Shown here piece after piece: positions 1 through 10,736 of a DNA stretch of 64,000 bases. The DNA lies in assembly GCA_002573585.1 (NCBI GenBank), contig PDNB01000016.1, forward strand, positions 1 through 64,000, read 5' to 3'. The stretch comes from Helicocarpus griseus UAMH5409. Lineage: Eukaryota > Ascomycota > Eurotiomycetes > Onygenales > Ajellomycetaceae. The stretch's first letter is position 1; every line of letters begins with the position of its first letter. The notes beneath the pieces are model-generated. The model saw only the letters and a program-made list of their open reading frames with translations. It had not been told where the DNA came from and did no database searches. Position numbers and translations under genes: made by a program.

Positions 1-1
1 C

Positions 2-24
2 TTTTTTTTTTTTTTTTTTTTTTT
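2..24. repeat. poly-T tract at window edge
   Basis: An uninterrupted run of 23 T residues sits at the left end of the window. It is low-complexity sequence; similar long A or T runs occur at 30629, 51651 and 54798. Confidence 0.9.
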
Positions 25-531
25 AAATTCCTTTTCTAGATTTCTACCTTTTATTTTCGCTTGAATGAGGCCTGGGTCAATTTGCGCTTCACTTTCCAGG
101 CGAACCACCTTTTCTCAACTTTCTATCTCTTTCTCAAAGCAGTTCTTTCAGGCTCTTCAATTAGCTTGCATCGGAATATGTGGAATTTTGTACAGTACAT
201 TACTCTTACTATACTCCCGTCCTCATTAATCCTGTTTAGGAAACGTCATAAATCTTCTTGTCACACATACTATGTACACTACACATAAGAGATAGCTTTC
301 ATAGGGTACCCTCTAACAGAATAAAGACCAATAAACATTAGCTGCATAATGGAAACTCGCCATAGATCCAAAATACCTGTCACATATATGCCAACTCAAG
401 TGACTGATAGCAATTTGAAAAGTGACTCTTTTCCTTTCCATCTTCCCTCCGCTACTATTCCCCTTATCTCCCCTTCATCACCTGTCCAACTCCCTTCCTA
501 AACCGTCCGCTCCAATTTAAAAAGAAGCAGC
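25..531. other. intergenic, no gene seen
   Basis: The stretch is AT-rich, and the only open frame (61-288) has no domain, no splice partner and a composition like noncoding DNA. It probably holds the 3' flank of the minus-strand gene that ends at 532. Confidence 0.6.
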
Positions 532-1464
532 TCAAACAGTCCCCGCAATCAACATCTGCGCCCAAAAATACAACCCAAACCCAACCAACGGCCTCAACCA
601 CCCGGGCTTCCCCGCCCTCCCCCTCGCAAACGCATCCTTGGCCACAAACACATCCGACGCGACAAACATCGCGGCCCCCAAAACCCGCTGATACGACGGC
701 GCATCACCCTCCGCAGCCTCCGTCGACGCCGCAACAGCCAACATACAACCGATGATGATCGAATAAGCAAAGACGAGCGGACGCATGGGGCCCGAGATAG
801 CTAGGTTGAGCACGTTACCCGTCACGCCGCCCTTCTTGCCCTTGGGCGGATAGATGACGCCGAGCCATTTGGAGAGGAGCAGGGTAGCGGCCAGCGTCGT
901 GCCGAATACGGGCCAGTTTACTGGGGTTTCGGTGTCCTTGTTGACGTTATTCTCGACGAAGGCGAGGATGTAGGCGATGTGGGCGAGGGCGAAGGCAACA
1001 ACGCCGAGTTGGAAGGATACGGTTATCTTGCGCGTTTCGGTCTCGCCGCTCTCTTCTTTGGCCTGCTGGCGGGCGGCTTGCCGGGTATTGGCGGTTACGG
1101 CGCCGAAGTGCTTGTTGTAGTAGTCTGTGCGAGTGGGGATGAGGAGGTAGTCGCCTAAGATAGAGGCGAGAAGGCCGGCGGCGATGAGGAGGTGGTAGGG
1201 GTTGAATTGGTCGGTGTAGGCGATGAAATAATCTTGGAGGGATTGGGCGTCAAGGGTTGAGGGGAGTGGTGGGGGGGTTGGGGAGAGGTAGTAGAGCGGG
1301 CCGCTGAGGAAGGCGAGTGACGAGAGGAGCTTGAAGATGTAGCTGCCCGGGTAGAAGGAGAAGCGCTCGGAGAGGATTAGGAGCGGGAGGGCAATGTTTA
1401 CGAGGCTGATAGAGGGGGGCGGGGGGAGGGAGAGGTCGGAGAGGAAGGGGGGAAGGGAGGCCAT
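532..1464 (-). CDS. YhhN/TMEM86 family integral membrane protein
   Basis: The 310-residue single-exon protein is mostly hydrophobic and has about seven or eight membrane segments. It resembles the YhhN (TMEM86) family, whose animal members hydrolyse the vinyl-ether bond of lysoplasmalogens; fungal members are largely uncharacterised, so lysoplasmalogenase activity is inference. Recognisable features are the N-terminal hydrophobic pair of helices, an acidic/charged loop around residues 125-145, the segment ITVSFQLGVVAFALAHIAYI, and a C-terminal half with the pattern RPLVFAYSIIIGCML followed by ASDVFVAKDAF, which is close to the family's conserved D-x-x-L/V-A polar helix. It starts at the only upstream ATG (1464-1462). 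A substantial Pro/Leu-rich N-terminus precedes the first helix. It is probably in the ER or another endomembrane. No cluster partner is evident. Confidence 0.75.
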   Translation of the reverse strand: MASLPPFLSDLSLPPPPSISLVNIALPLLILSERFSFYPGSYIFKLLSSLAFLSGPLYYLSPTPPPLPSTLDAQSLQDYFIAYTDQFNPYHLLIAAGLLASILGDYLLIPTRTDYYNKHFGAVTANTRQAARQQAKEESGETETRKITVSFQLGVVAFALAHIAYILAFVENNVNKDTETPVNWPVFGTTLAATLLLSKWLGVIYPPKGKKGGVTGNVLNLAISGPMRPLVFAYSIIIGCMLAVAASTEAAEGDAPSYQRVLGAAMFVASDVFVAKDAFARGRAGKPGWLRPLVGFGLYFWAQMLIAGTV

Positions 1465-2767
1465 TATTATTTGGAATTGGCTCCTTTATGTCCAAGTCGT
1501 AGGGGCTGTGTTATTTTATGTCTCCTTTACTGCCTGAGCGTTACGAATTGGCTACATGTCTAAATTATTTTGGGACGGAGATTTGTTGATATACTGCGTA
1601 AGGGCCTTCTGCTATTCTGTGGGGGTGGAGCATGTTCGTTCCTAGCCCCGTTGACATCACCTCGGTTGATTAGCGTTGGCGGTTTGCACATGGGGAATAA
1701 TGTTGAAAGTAAATAGTTGGCAGTATAGGATTATATGATCAAAAAAGAAGGAAATGTAGGTTAGGAAAAATGAAGAAAATAGAGGCCTGGCAGCTATATT
1801 CTTTTTAATAACTAAGCAGCCGTGCGCTCTTTCTCGCCGACCCCCTTTTCGGTGCCGAGAGGGAAGCCATACGCAGTATGAACGAACCGACCGATTTCTC
1901 AGGACACGACGTTCTGTAGACAGAGAGAGGCGCACGTTCATATGATGACACTTCGTTCTTTCAAACGCCACCTGGAATGGTATAAAGGGACGGTAGTATG
2001 GTTGCTTTGCCTAGGAACGAAAAGGAGAGATGCCGGGAATCTCCCAACTTACATGGACAAGTCCATATTCAATGAATGAATGTCCTTAATTGATATTACT
2101 TATCATTCTCTTGTGTTTCTATCTGCCCAACCCCTCTTGACCCCTTCCTACTTCTATACGCCGAAAGTATAGCCTCACCCACTACCGGCAATCAAGTGCC
2201 TAATCCCCGATCTTGTTTCAGTATTAGATATGGTTATCTCAGACCGGGATTGTCTCCCGCATATACCTAGCAATTATAAAATCTGGCCAGACCACGCGAG
2301 GCGTTGTTTATATACCCTACAACAAGGATTCAAACCTTAATTTCCCGCTGAAGATTCTCTTTTTCCCCGGAATAGAGATAAACCAATCCGTCTTCAACCA
2401 GTCCTTCGGTATCAGATTCCGCCGCCTGGTCGGGCCGATTGGTATATTAAATCCCTTGGTCCCAAGCTTGACAAGAGCTTATAGATGAAGAAAAGAGCGC
2501 CTCAAAATGAGCAGGCGTGCTTGGCTGAATGCATGCAAGTGGCTTGACATGTTCAATACATGGGAAATCTATTGCGCTGTCCGGAATCCCCAGGAGTTTT
2601 CCGCGACGTCTCGTGTCCTTTCATTTTTGGTCCCTTTTTATATAAAGACTGAGGGAACTCTCCACCGTGGCGATTGAGAATGTTGTCCATCACTATACCA
2701 TCCCGAGGAGACTCCTCATTCTTTCCTTTCGGATCATAAATCGTGGCTAAGGCTGGCATACTACACA
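1465..2767. other. intergenic region between divergent genes
   Basis: About 1.3 kb separates two divergently transcribed genes and must hold both promoters. Open frames here (such as minus 1657-1971) lack domains and splice partners. A TATA-like TTTATATAAA lies at 2636-2645, about 125 bp before the GH6 start. No RNA gene or repeat was seen. Confidence 0.55.
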
Positions 2768-4078
2768 ATGAGACTCCCGTCCCTCTTCACCGCGGCCTCC
2801 GCCTCCCTAGCTACTGCCTCCGTGCTCCCCCGACAGGACACCAGCAGTTACCCCACCCATGACCGCGGGAACCCATTTATCGGCAAATCCTACTATGTCA
2901 ACCCAGCCTACGCCGAAAAGTTGAACACCACACTCAACTCCTTCCTCGCGAAGAACGACGCCCTCAACGCCGCCCGCACCCGCGCTGCCCTCAATGTCGG
3001 CACCTTCGTCTGGGTCTCCAACATGGCCAGCCTACCCAACATCGATGCAGCAATCGAGGGTGCCCGCGCCGCCAAAGAGGCAACGGGCAAGGACCAGATC
3101 GTAGGTCTGGTACTGTATGATTTGCCCAACCGCGACTGCTCAGCGGGCGAGTCGGCAGGTGAGTTCGACCTGGACAAGGACGGCTTGAACCGATACAAGA
3201 CCGAGTTCGTAGACCCGTATGCTGCGGCGGTGGGGGCTGCGGAGGATGTGTCGTTTGCAATCGTGCTGGAGCCAGATAGTTTGGGGAATGCAGTGACGAA
3301 TTCCGGGATTGAGTTTTGTAACAAGTCAATTCCGGCGTATAAGGAGGGGATTGCGTATGCAATTGAGAAGCTGCAATTTGAGCATGTTTCGTTGTATATT
3401 GACGCAGCGCATGGTGGATGGTTGGGATGGGATGGTAACCTCGAGCCTAGTAAGGACAAACTCCCCAGACACTCATACATCGGGCTCACCATTGGCTAAC
3501 TATAATTCCTATATAGCCGCCGCCGTCATGGCTGAAGTCCTCTCCCTCGCTGGCCCGTCAGCAAAGATCAGGGGATTCTCGATCAACGTGTCAAACTACA
3601 ACCCCTACCGGTCCGCTTACCGCGAAGCTTTCACCGAATGGAGCAATTCATGGGACGAGTCGCATTATGCCACCTCGCTGTCCGCGCATCTGACCGAAAA
3701 GGGGCTGCCGGCGCATTTCATTGTTGACCAGGGCCGTGTTGCTTTGCCTGGCGCTCGAGCTGAGTGGGGCGAATGGTGCAATGTTAATCCCACTGGGTAT
3801 GTAATTCATCTTTTCACATTGGATACACAGGTCCCTTTGAAACTAACATGATGGACAGCTTCGGCATGCGCCCTACGACAAAAACAGGGAACCGCAACGT
3901 TGATAGTATTGTGTGGATTAAGCCTGGTGGCGAGTCTGATGGCGCGTGTGGTATGGAGGGTGCACCGCGTGCTGGCGAGTGGTTTGACGAGTTCGCGCAG
4001 ATGTTGGTGAATAACGCGCAGCCATGTTTAGAGCCGGTGTGGCCGCCTAGCCCGCTTGATGAGCCGGAGGATGCCTGA
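2768..4078 (+). CDS. secreted glycoside hydrolase family 6 (cellobiohydrolase/endoglucanase)
   Basis: Three exons (2768-3449, 3517-3796, 3859-4078) encode 393 residues. Introns of 67 and 62 bp are GT-AG and restore the family sequence across both joins. The N-terminus MRLPSLFTAASASLATASVLPRQ is a signal peptide followed by a short propeptide-like stretch. The GH6 fold is clear: VYDLPNRDC (residues about 114-123) carries the conserved aspartate region, LEPDSLGNAVTN (about 167-178) carries the proposed catalytic-acid loop, and HGGWLGWDGNL plus GFSINVSNYNPY build the substrate tunnel. GH6 enzymes cleave beta-1,4-glucan with inversion, releasing cellobiose from chain ends or cutting internally. 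There is no CBM1 cellulose-binding module or Ser/Thr linker, so it is a catalytic-domain-only form acting on soluble or amorphous glucan. Whether it is exo or endo cannot be decided by eye. Confidence 0.93.
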
Positions 4079-4343
4079 AAAGGTTGGGGGTCCGAGGATC
4101 GAAGGACTTCGATATTAAGAATTAAAGATAGCTTCGTAGGGTGTGTAGTTTTTCAATGAGTATTTGCTGTGTTTGGCGGGTGAAAAGGGCTTTTCTGCAT
4201 GAGCCTCTAGATTTTAAATAGTAGGGCCGATCGAGTCTTTTTAGATGTGCATTTCTCATCATTTATTGAATGAGAAACAAGTCCCCTCAGACATCTCCAA
4301 TTAATATACCCCATAATCCTTGAGGCGCGAACAAACCATGTCC
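4079..4343. other. convergent 3' intergenic spacer
   Basis: A 265-bp AT-rich spacer lies between two stop codons facing each other (4078 plus, 4344 minus). It must serve as the 3' end region for both transcripts. Confidence 0.5.
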
Positions 4344-5111
4344 CTAGCTCATCGGTCTCAATGCATACATCCTAACGGGCAATAACCTCACCGTCTTCGG
4401 AAACCCCATCTGCCCCTGCGCGAGCACAACCTTCATCCCTGCCTCCTCAAAGATCTTCCTAAACTTCCCATCCGTCCTCGTCACACTGCTATCCACCTCA
4501 TCAAACATATCCCTCCCCTCCGGATCCGTGGACAAATTCTCCTTGACAATCACAAACCCCCCATCTCCCAACCACCCCCGACACCTCTCAAAGAGCCTCA
4601 CAAGCTGACCATCAGTCAAATGCCCCACGCACCACTGCACCCATATCAAATCGTACTTTTGCTGCGGCATCCACTCCTCCAGTCCTACATTATACACGCT
4701 CCCCAACCACCCGTTCCCCCTCTCCCGCACTGCCTCGCGCAGCACATCCGTAAATTTCTGCACAGGCTCGACCACATCGACCGCCTCGCAGACCTGACTT
4801 AGAAAACCCTCCGACACTCGCCCAACGCCCGCACCGCAGTCAACGCCTCGAGACAGCTTTCCTGTGGCTGGGCAGGAAGGGAAGAAGCGACGGACTTTTG
4901 CGAGGAAGGTTTTGGAGCCTTGCAAGTCGATGCGGGTGCACCAGGGGTAGGAGCCGAGCATGGCTAGCATCCCGCTGGCGGTTGCGGGACAGTTGTTCCA
5001 GTATGCCAGGGAGGTGGTGGGGTTGATTTGGGAGTCTGGTGCGGATTCCTCATTGTTGCTTGTGTTTGAGGGGTTGGGGTTGAGTTCTGGTTGAGATGAA
5101 TTGAGTTCCAT
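4344..5111 (-). CDS. alpha-N-terminal protein methyltransferase (NTMT1/Tae1 family)
   Basis: The 255-residue single-exon protein belongs to the NTM1/METTL11 family, which methylates the alpha-amine of proteins beginning (after Met removal) with X-Pro-Lys, including ribosomal proteins. The family hallmark opens the domain: SLAYWNNCPATASGMLAMLG (about residues 34-53). The SAM-binding motif I is DCGAGVGRVSEGFL (about 92-105), motif II acidic region VDVVEP follows, and the conserved catalytic-face segment WVQWCVGHLTD is present, with the second helix motif VIVKENLS. The late segment DSSVTRTDGKFRKIFEEAGM also matches the family. The first 32 residues are Asn/Ser/Pro-rich and poorly conserved, as expected. 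The length is close to the family's usual 220-260. It shares a 606-bp divergent promoter with the SET gene at 5718. A housekeeping cytosolic/nuclear role is likely. Confidence 0.9.
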   Translation of the reverse strand: MELNSSQPELNPNPSNTSNNEESAPDSQINPTTSLAYWNNCPATASGMLAMLGSYPWCTRIDLQGSKTFLAKVRRFFPSCPATGKLSRGVDCGAGVGRVSEGFLSQVCEAVDVVEPVQKFTDVLREAVRERGNGWLGSVYNVGLEEWMPQQKYDLIWVQWCVGHLTDGQLVRLFERCRGWLGDGGFVIVKENLSTDPEGRDMFDEVDSSVTRTDGKFRKIFEEAGMKVVLAQGQMGFPKTVRLLPVRMYALRPMS

Positions 5112-5717
5112 GACTGAGGTATTTATGCGAAAGGGATTGGGATTGTATTTGGTATGACCAATAGCCCTTACTAGGGTCTCGACTTTTGAAGTGTTTATGT
5201 CCGTCCCTCTCTGTGATACTATATGCTTATTGGTTCAAGTTTTAAGCTGTCCTTGATAGCTTTGACATAAGAGGTTGAAAGCTAATGCGCGGGCGATATT
5301 TAGACGTCTGTTCGTACACGCTGACGCCGTGTTTGCTCAATAACTCAGAGTGTCACTCCGCTCGAGTTCTGATAATTGACATTGATACTGCGACGTTTTC
5401 TTCTGCGACGGCAAGTGCATTAGGGCAAAGCAGTCCACGTGACCTTCAGCAAACCAATCCCGCAACCTGCGCATCGGAGAAGTGTAAACAACGTTGCTTC
5501 GGACAATGTTCTGGACGTGTTGGTGTCACGCAAAATCAATGTCTTGATCCCTGCTCATTTATTTAGCGCTTTGTGGCTCACACATACTTGTCTGTCGCAT
5601 ATTTTGCTGCTCATTTCCAATGTTCTTAAGGACTAATAACTTCATTATTAATACCATGCTAATTCTTGAATGACCATTATTTCCCAACAGCACTGTTGAT
5701 GTCATTAATCGCTAGCC
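5112..5717. other. shared promoter region of two methyltransferase genes
   Basis: The 606 bp lie between divergent starts at 5111 (minus) and 5718 (plus). Short open frames inside (5285-5636) have no domain or splice support. No repeat or RNA was seen. Confidence 0.5.
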
Positions 5718-7330
5718 ATGGCAACTGATTCTCTTGGTGCGGAGCATCTATCTTTTATGCAATGGTCAATATCAGAAGGAATAGTGATAAATGGCGTTAC
5801 CCCGGCCAACATCCGTGGTCGAGGTGTAGGCATGGTAGCAACGAGACTCATCGAGGTATATTAATCCGCTATTCTTTACTTCTCTTGTATTTTTGGTCGT
5901 TAATTACTTCTAATGTGAGATATCCGTGTAGAAAGATGAGGTCATGCTTGAAGTACCCGTAGAGACAATGCTAACCATTGACTCGATCCCAACTTCTTTT
6001 GTTGAGATGTTTCCCAAAGGAACGCCAGTTCAAGGAATTCTTGCCGCATTTCTCACCAAAGGTGATCCTGAACTTTTGAGAAGATGGGAAAGTTGGCGCG
6101 AAGTTTGGCCCTCCAGGCAGTCTTTCAAAGACACCATGCCAATCCTATGGCCTGAATGGCTGCGAGATCTGGACTCCGTGGTCCATGGCAAAATTCACAC
6201 GGGTCAACCGACGTTACCCCCTTCGGTTTCTGGGCTGTGGAACTCAATTCAAAAACCGCCCGTAGATTTCAAGTATGAAGCCAAATATCAAAACATACTT
6301 GGTCAGCAGGAACAGCGGCTCCAGGATGCTTGGAAGAATATCTTTGTCGTGTTTCCCGAGGTTGACTGGGACACTTTTTCGTATTACTGGCTCATCTTGA
6401 ACTCGAGGTGTTTCTATTATTATGGACCTGGGAAGGAACCCCCAAAGGATTGGAACGATGCTATAGGATTACTCCCTTTTGGCGATTACTTTAATCATGC
6501 CGATAACGCGGTTCGTAGAGATGCTTCAATGACTGAGATCATTATCCCGGGCTGACATCTAGTGTACCTGAAAGGACTGTGAGGTTACATTTAACGATCA
6601 CAAGTACGTCTTCAAGGCTACAAGGAGATACGGTGATTAATTCCATTGTAAGCTTGCATTGTTAGCCGCAGTAACCGCTAACACTCTGTTTTAGAGAAGG
6701 GCGAAGAGGTTTACATGAGCTACGGTGCTCATACCAACGATTTTCTCTGGGTTGAATGTCAGTATAATCAAGTCTATACAACAAACTTGCTTATTATTCT
6801 AACAGAGAAGCCAGATGGCTTCTTTCTGGACCATAACCCCTCCGACGCAATTTTCCTAGACGATATCATATTTCGTGATCTTGCAGAACCAGAGAAGGAA
6901 GAACTTCGTTCGCATCAAGAATTCGGGTATGAAATATGACCTCATTGAGAGGTTTCGTCTAGCTAATTTCCAGGGTGCCGAATACTATAGAAACTACAAA
7001 CTCACATCAAGTGGTCCCTGCTCTCGCACCCAGGTTGCTGCATGCATCAAATACATGACTCGCGCGAACTGGCGGAAGTATGCACTTGGTCGTTCCACCA
7101 AAGGCGTTAAAATCAAGAAAACAGCCCACATCATCCGGGGCTGGATAGAGGTTTACATAAAGGAGAGCGAGGCAGCAATTCTGACCCTCGAAGCAATCTT
7201 GTCGACGAAGGGCGCAGCAATAGCCAAGTGGGAGGAAAAGATTGCAATTTGCCTTGATAGATGGAACCAGATTAGGAGATTGTGCGAGAATGCATCAACT
7301 GCATTGGATTCCTCATTGGCCCAAGTCTAG
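5718..7330 (+). CDS. SET-domain lysine methyltransferase, Rubisco-LSMT/SETD6-like
   Basis: Six exons (5718-5855, 5932-6510, 6575-6632, 6695-6757, 6815-6926, 6991-7330) give 429 residues; the total is an exact multiple of three. The start lies ten bases after an in-frame stop-rich leader. The discontinuous SET fold is seen: FMQWSISEGI at the N-terminus, the loop NIRGRGVGMVAT, then GDYFNHADNA containing the NHxxN SAM-binding motif, and EEVYMSYGAHTNDFLWVEYGF with the catalytic Tyr region. A helical C-terminal substrate-binding domain follows. Relatives methylate lysines on ribosomal or other non-histone proteins; the substrate here is unknown. Intron 2 (6511-6574) starts with a weak GTTCGT donor but contains a perfect CTGAC branch at 6552. 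Reading through it hits a stop, which makes the gene look truncated when it is not. Exons 3 and 4 are tiny (58 and 63 bp). Confidence 0.85.
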
Positions 7331-8044
7331 ATTGAGACTTGAATATTCGATTGGACAGCCTTTACCAAAGAAATTCCATGCTGAGCGATACGCTGTATCC
7401 GTGTGTGAAGTAGAAACGATATACAATGGTTGATTCAAATTTGAACTTCTAGGTGGTCTCTGTGCTGGTCTTTTCTTTGAAAGAATTGGCTATAATACAA
7501 ACCCCCTGACCTAGATCTGTGATTTTTGCTTGTTATTTCTAGACAGGAGCTTACTCTCTCCAAATAAACGGGCTCGTAGTGGAGTCAGAACATTTGTATA
7601 GTTGTATATACGGTTTCTAATCAGGCTAACGGAGGTCTAATTAGCTGAGCGGGTAACTGTAATGGGTGATTTCTCTCATGGACGTAGCGAATATAGGATG
7701 GAACAGTGCCGAATTTCTTTGAAGCTGTGAAAACCTCCTAGTTGTACAATTCTCCCACAAAGTTTCAGGTTACATCTTTCAACTTCTTGGACTCAACTCT
7801 AATTACTTAAGATATAAAGGTTTGCGTGCATATTTTCAGAAAAATAAGAAACTCGACTGGGAGCAACGCTCTTTATTCTTGCACCTAAGGGACAACCAAT
7901 CAGACAGAGAAACGGATGAACAAATAAATGACGAAAGAAGAAAACTTAAGAGACGAAAACAGCAAATTTTGCGTGCTTCTAGTGGTACTCGCATGTACTT
8001 CTTTGCCTGAAGCTCAGCCCTGCACGCATGAGACTCATTCCATG
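7331..8044. other. intergenic, no gene seen
   Basis: AT-rich stretch after the SET gene. Two overlapping open frames at 7822-8048 on opposite strands are low-complexity Lys/Arg or Ser/Leu-rich and unsupported. It marks the border into a decayed accessory patch. Confidence 0.5.
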
Positions 8045-9400
8045 TCACTTCCGTGTCAGGGCTTCCAAGAACAACTCATTAGACTCCACTTCAGATAGTC
8101 TCTCAGGGTATAATGAATAATGAGCGAGCCCTACAGTGCTGCTTTCCTTGTCAAACCTAATGAGGCCAGCGGAGACGTTAAGCAGGATGTCCACATTTAG
8201 GAATCCCTCCTCAAATCTACACAACCCAACTTCAATTGCTTGCTCCTCGCGTAGTTTCTCAGCACTAAGTGGACCGATGGCACGAAGGATACACGACAGG
8301 GCACTCTTAACGAGCTTAACGAGCTCGGGATGTTGGCTATTTATCCTTTTCATGGAGTCATCGTAAGACGCACTGGCATCTATGCTAGCCGGTAACGTAT
8401 CCAAAAAATTTCGTGCCTTCTTTCGACTCGTTTGTGAGCATAGACCGTGTATTTGTTGTTGAACGAGTAGGAACCTGTTGTGCTTCAGTTATATCCCACG
8501 GTATTTCTAACGGAGAGGAAGTGGGTAAAAGAGGGCGACCGAAAAGGGGATTTCAAGGTTGCTTACATTCCGGCCGCGCTTTCATTAATGCGCATAATGA
8601 TGTTTTCCTTCAGGTTGGGATCCATTTCAAGGAACGTTTTCAAAGTGCAATCGCTACTAGCATCCTCTACGCACTTTCTCACATCAGTCTCGTGAGCAAA
8701 AATCTCCATTCGAAAAATATTTGCAAACTCCGGGGGGAGTATGATGTGCGGACGCGAGGTAAAAAGAAAGCGAATATTCGGCTCAAGTTTCTTAATCAGG
8801 CGAAGAAACTCATCCCTATTTTGCCTAGGGCATTCATCCTATGTTCAAATCACGAAGAAAATTAGACAAGCGGTGCGAATGCCAGTCAGATTGGGCCATA
8901 TTACCAAGGCATCAATCAACAAGCAGGTAAACGCCTTGAACGGAAAAGCAAAGGGATCGTATGAAGGGGACCAATTCATTCCGGCCTAGTCTTCCTTGGT
9001 ACAATACAACTTGAATTTTGTCGATAAAGCTTTCCATGTCCTGGGGCATCAAAGTAATTTGCTCGGCTATTTGTCGGCAATACTAGATAGTAGTTTGAGC
9101 TCTGAATGCGTTTCATGGTCCCTATGGTCGCAATAAATGTGTACCACAGCGACATCCAGATCTTGAGTATTTTCCTCGAGTTTATATCTTTCAAGCAAAA
9201 GGGTAGCCTCACGACCTATAAATGAAATCAACGCGCTGAGCTGGGAAAATAGATAATCAAATTTGTAAAGACTGGAGAACAAGACATACTGTTTAATTGG
9301 TCCTGCAGCTGTTTAACAGCAGCCAGGACTTCTTTGTTTCCCTGGTCTATTTCCTGTCACAGCTTCTCGATGGCTGCAAGTGTTGGATTCTGAACTGATT
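8045..9400 (-). pseudogene. decayed NACHT (NLR-like) gene
   Basis: The minus strand holds ordered pieces of a fungal NACHT protein in shifting frames. From the 5' side: a coiled segment LRQEIDQGNKEVLAAVKQLQ (about 9371-9310), then DLDVAVVHIYCDHRD (about 9180-9130) matching the strand after the P-loop, then a Walker B-like DECPRQNRDEFLRLI (about 8845-8800) running into FLFTSRPH, and finally the helical domain after NACHT (8404-8045) with SIDASYD-like and CRFEEGFLNVDILLNVSAGL segments. The P-loop (GxxxxGKT) is not found in any frame, stops and frameshifts separate the pieces, and no ankyrin repeats follow at the 3' end. Intact relatives are STAND NTPases with roles in heterokaryon incompatibility or innate recognition. 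This copy cannot make a working protein. Confidence 0.75.
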
Positions 9401-9407
9401 CTCACTT

Positions 9408-9752
9408 ATGATCAATCATTTTGTCACAAATGCTTGTAAGTCAATTCATAGACATGCCTTCACCAGAGATGGGAGTCTTAAGAATTTCTGCTGGAAAGAA
9501 AAGAAAATATACCTAGATATTTATATTAACCTGTTCAGGATTATGTTGCACAGGAACAAAACGGTATCTCAGTCTTTGTTGGCTCCTGAGCATACACCGC
9601 ACTTAGCTACAGTCGCTCTTTGTTTTGACATGTTTTGTGTGAAAGATTCCAAAGAGAACCCATATCAAAAAGAAATTCCCTTACCGAATGTTGAAACAGG
9701 CGAGATTGATTCCAAACCTTTAAATGCTCTCGCTTTTATCACAGCTGACTGA
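9408..9752 (+). other. unsupported open frame between relics
   Basis: A 114-codon open frame with no recognised domain lies between the NACHT relic and the ankyrin relic. Its composition (AT-rich, many Ile/Lys/Asn) gives no coding support. It is listed only so that this stretch is accounted for. Confidence 0.15.
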
Positions 9753-10019
9753 TGCTGAAGCCGCTGTTTGGGACGACGGTCATACGCTGCGTAAAAAGCT
9801 TGCGATATCAGGGAGCATACAGAGTCGAAACGGTACGTTTATGATTAATGGGCAGTGAGCACTATTAGAAGCGGTAAACAGCGCTCGAGGCGCAAGTTTA
9901 GGGCGCAGCAGAAGTATGGGAACTCCTTTCTATTTCTTGCGACCCAGGTATTTTTTTAGAGCTTAATCGAAGCTCATCGTGGTCATAGGCCATAGGTCGC
10001 GGTTGGGTACGGCGTTACA

Positions 10020-10450
10020 GCAGAAACTGAGTTCAAGTTCTTCTTGAGAAGGGTGCGGATGTCAGTATACACGGTTCCTCTAGAGAAACAGCGATGCAGA
10101 TGGCTGCCTTCCACGGTCAAGAGGGGATACTGCAACTGTTGAGTAACAACGTATCTACCTAGTGGTTGTTAGATGCGAGTGCCGACGTCTCAGCTCACAC
10201 TCAGATGAACTCCATTGCCATCCACTTCGCACCAGTGATGCAGCAGCTACTTTTGAAGCGAGCAGACGTCGGCGCTGAAGTTGAGTGGCCTGGATTGCAG
10301 AAGCTTGACATCAGTGGTGGTTTCGAAGAAAGGGAGACCATGAATAACTCACCAAATCAACATATGCATGAGTTGCGGGTAAAAAATGAGCCAGATGGCA
10401 TTGAAGCACTGCACAGAAAGGCTTACAGCACAGCAGCTTGCAATCTCTGA
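10020..10450 (+). pseudogene. ankyrin-repeat fragment
   Basis: The plus strand reads VLLEKGADVSIHGSSRETA then MQMAAFHGQEGILQLLSNN (about 10040-10150), which is a textbook ankyrin repeat unit, and after a frame change LLDASADVSAHTQMNSIAIH and QQLLLKRADVGAEVEWPG (10166-10300). Stops interrupt it on both sides and no start or N-terminal domain is attached. It points away from the NACHT relic, on the opposite strand. It could be the ankyrin tail of that gene after rearrangement or the remains of another family member. Confidence 0.65.
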
Positions 10451-10736
10451 TGATCATTTCGAGTTACTATCGCTGCTGGATAGTCGTTGCGATGTTAAGA
10501 AGACGAAATACCATGCTATTTTATGCAGAACTGATCTTGAATGATGCAGGATTCCCCTTCTTCTCCTCGCTTCTCTTCCCCCCTTTTCCCCCCTAAGCGT
10601 ATATAAGTCATTTCCACTTCCACCGGCCTCTCGTTAACCTGATGTTCGTAAGCTGGGCCGCAGACAGATCTTAGAATGATCGTATCACAGACGTAGCAAT
10701 AATATGCGATAATCCCAGTCAGTTGGTCCCTGGAGG

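Noticed and set aside
1657..1971. 104-codon minus-strand frame
   Set aside because: No domain, basic and Phe-rich composition, no splice partner; it sits in the shared promoter region.
6511..6574. Apparent premature stop and frameshift in the SET gene
   Set aside because: Explained by an intron with a GTTCGT donor, CTGAC branch site and AAAG acceptor; removing it restores the NHxxN-to-catalytic-Tyr region and the whole gene is then in frame.
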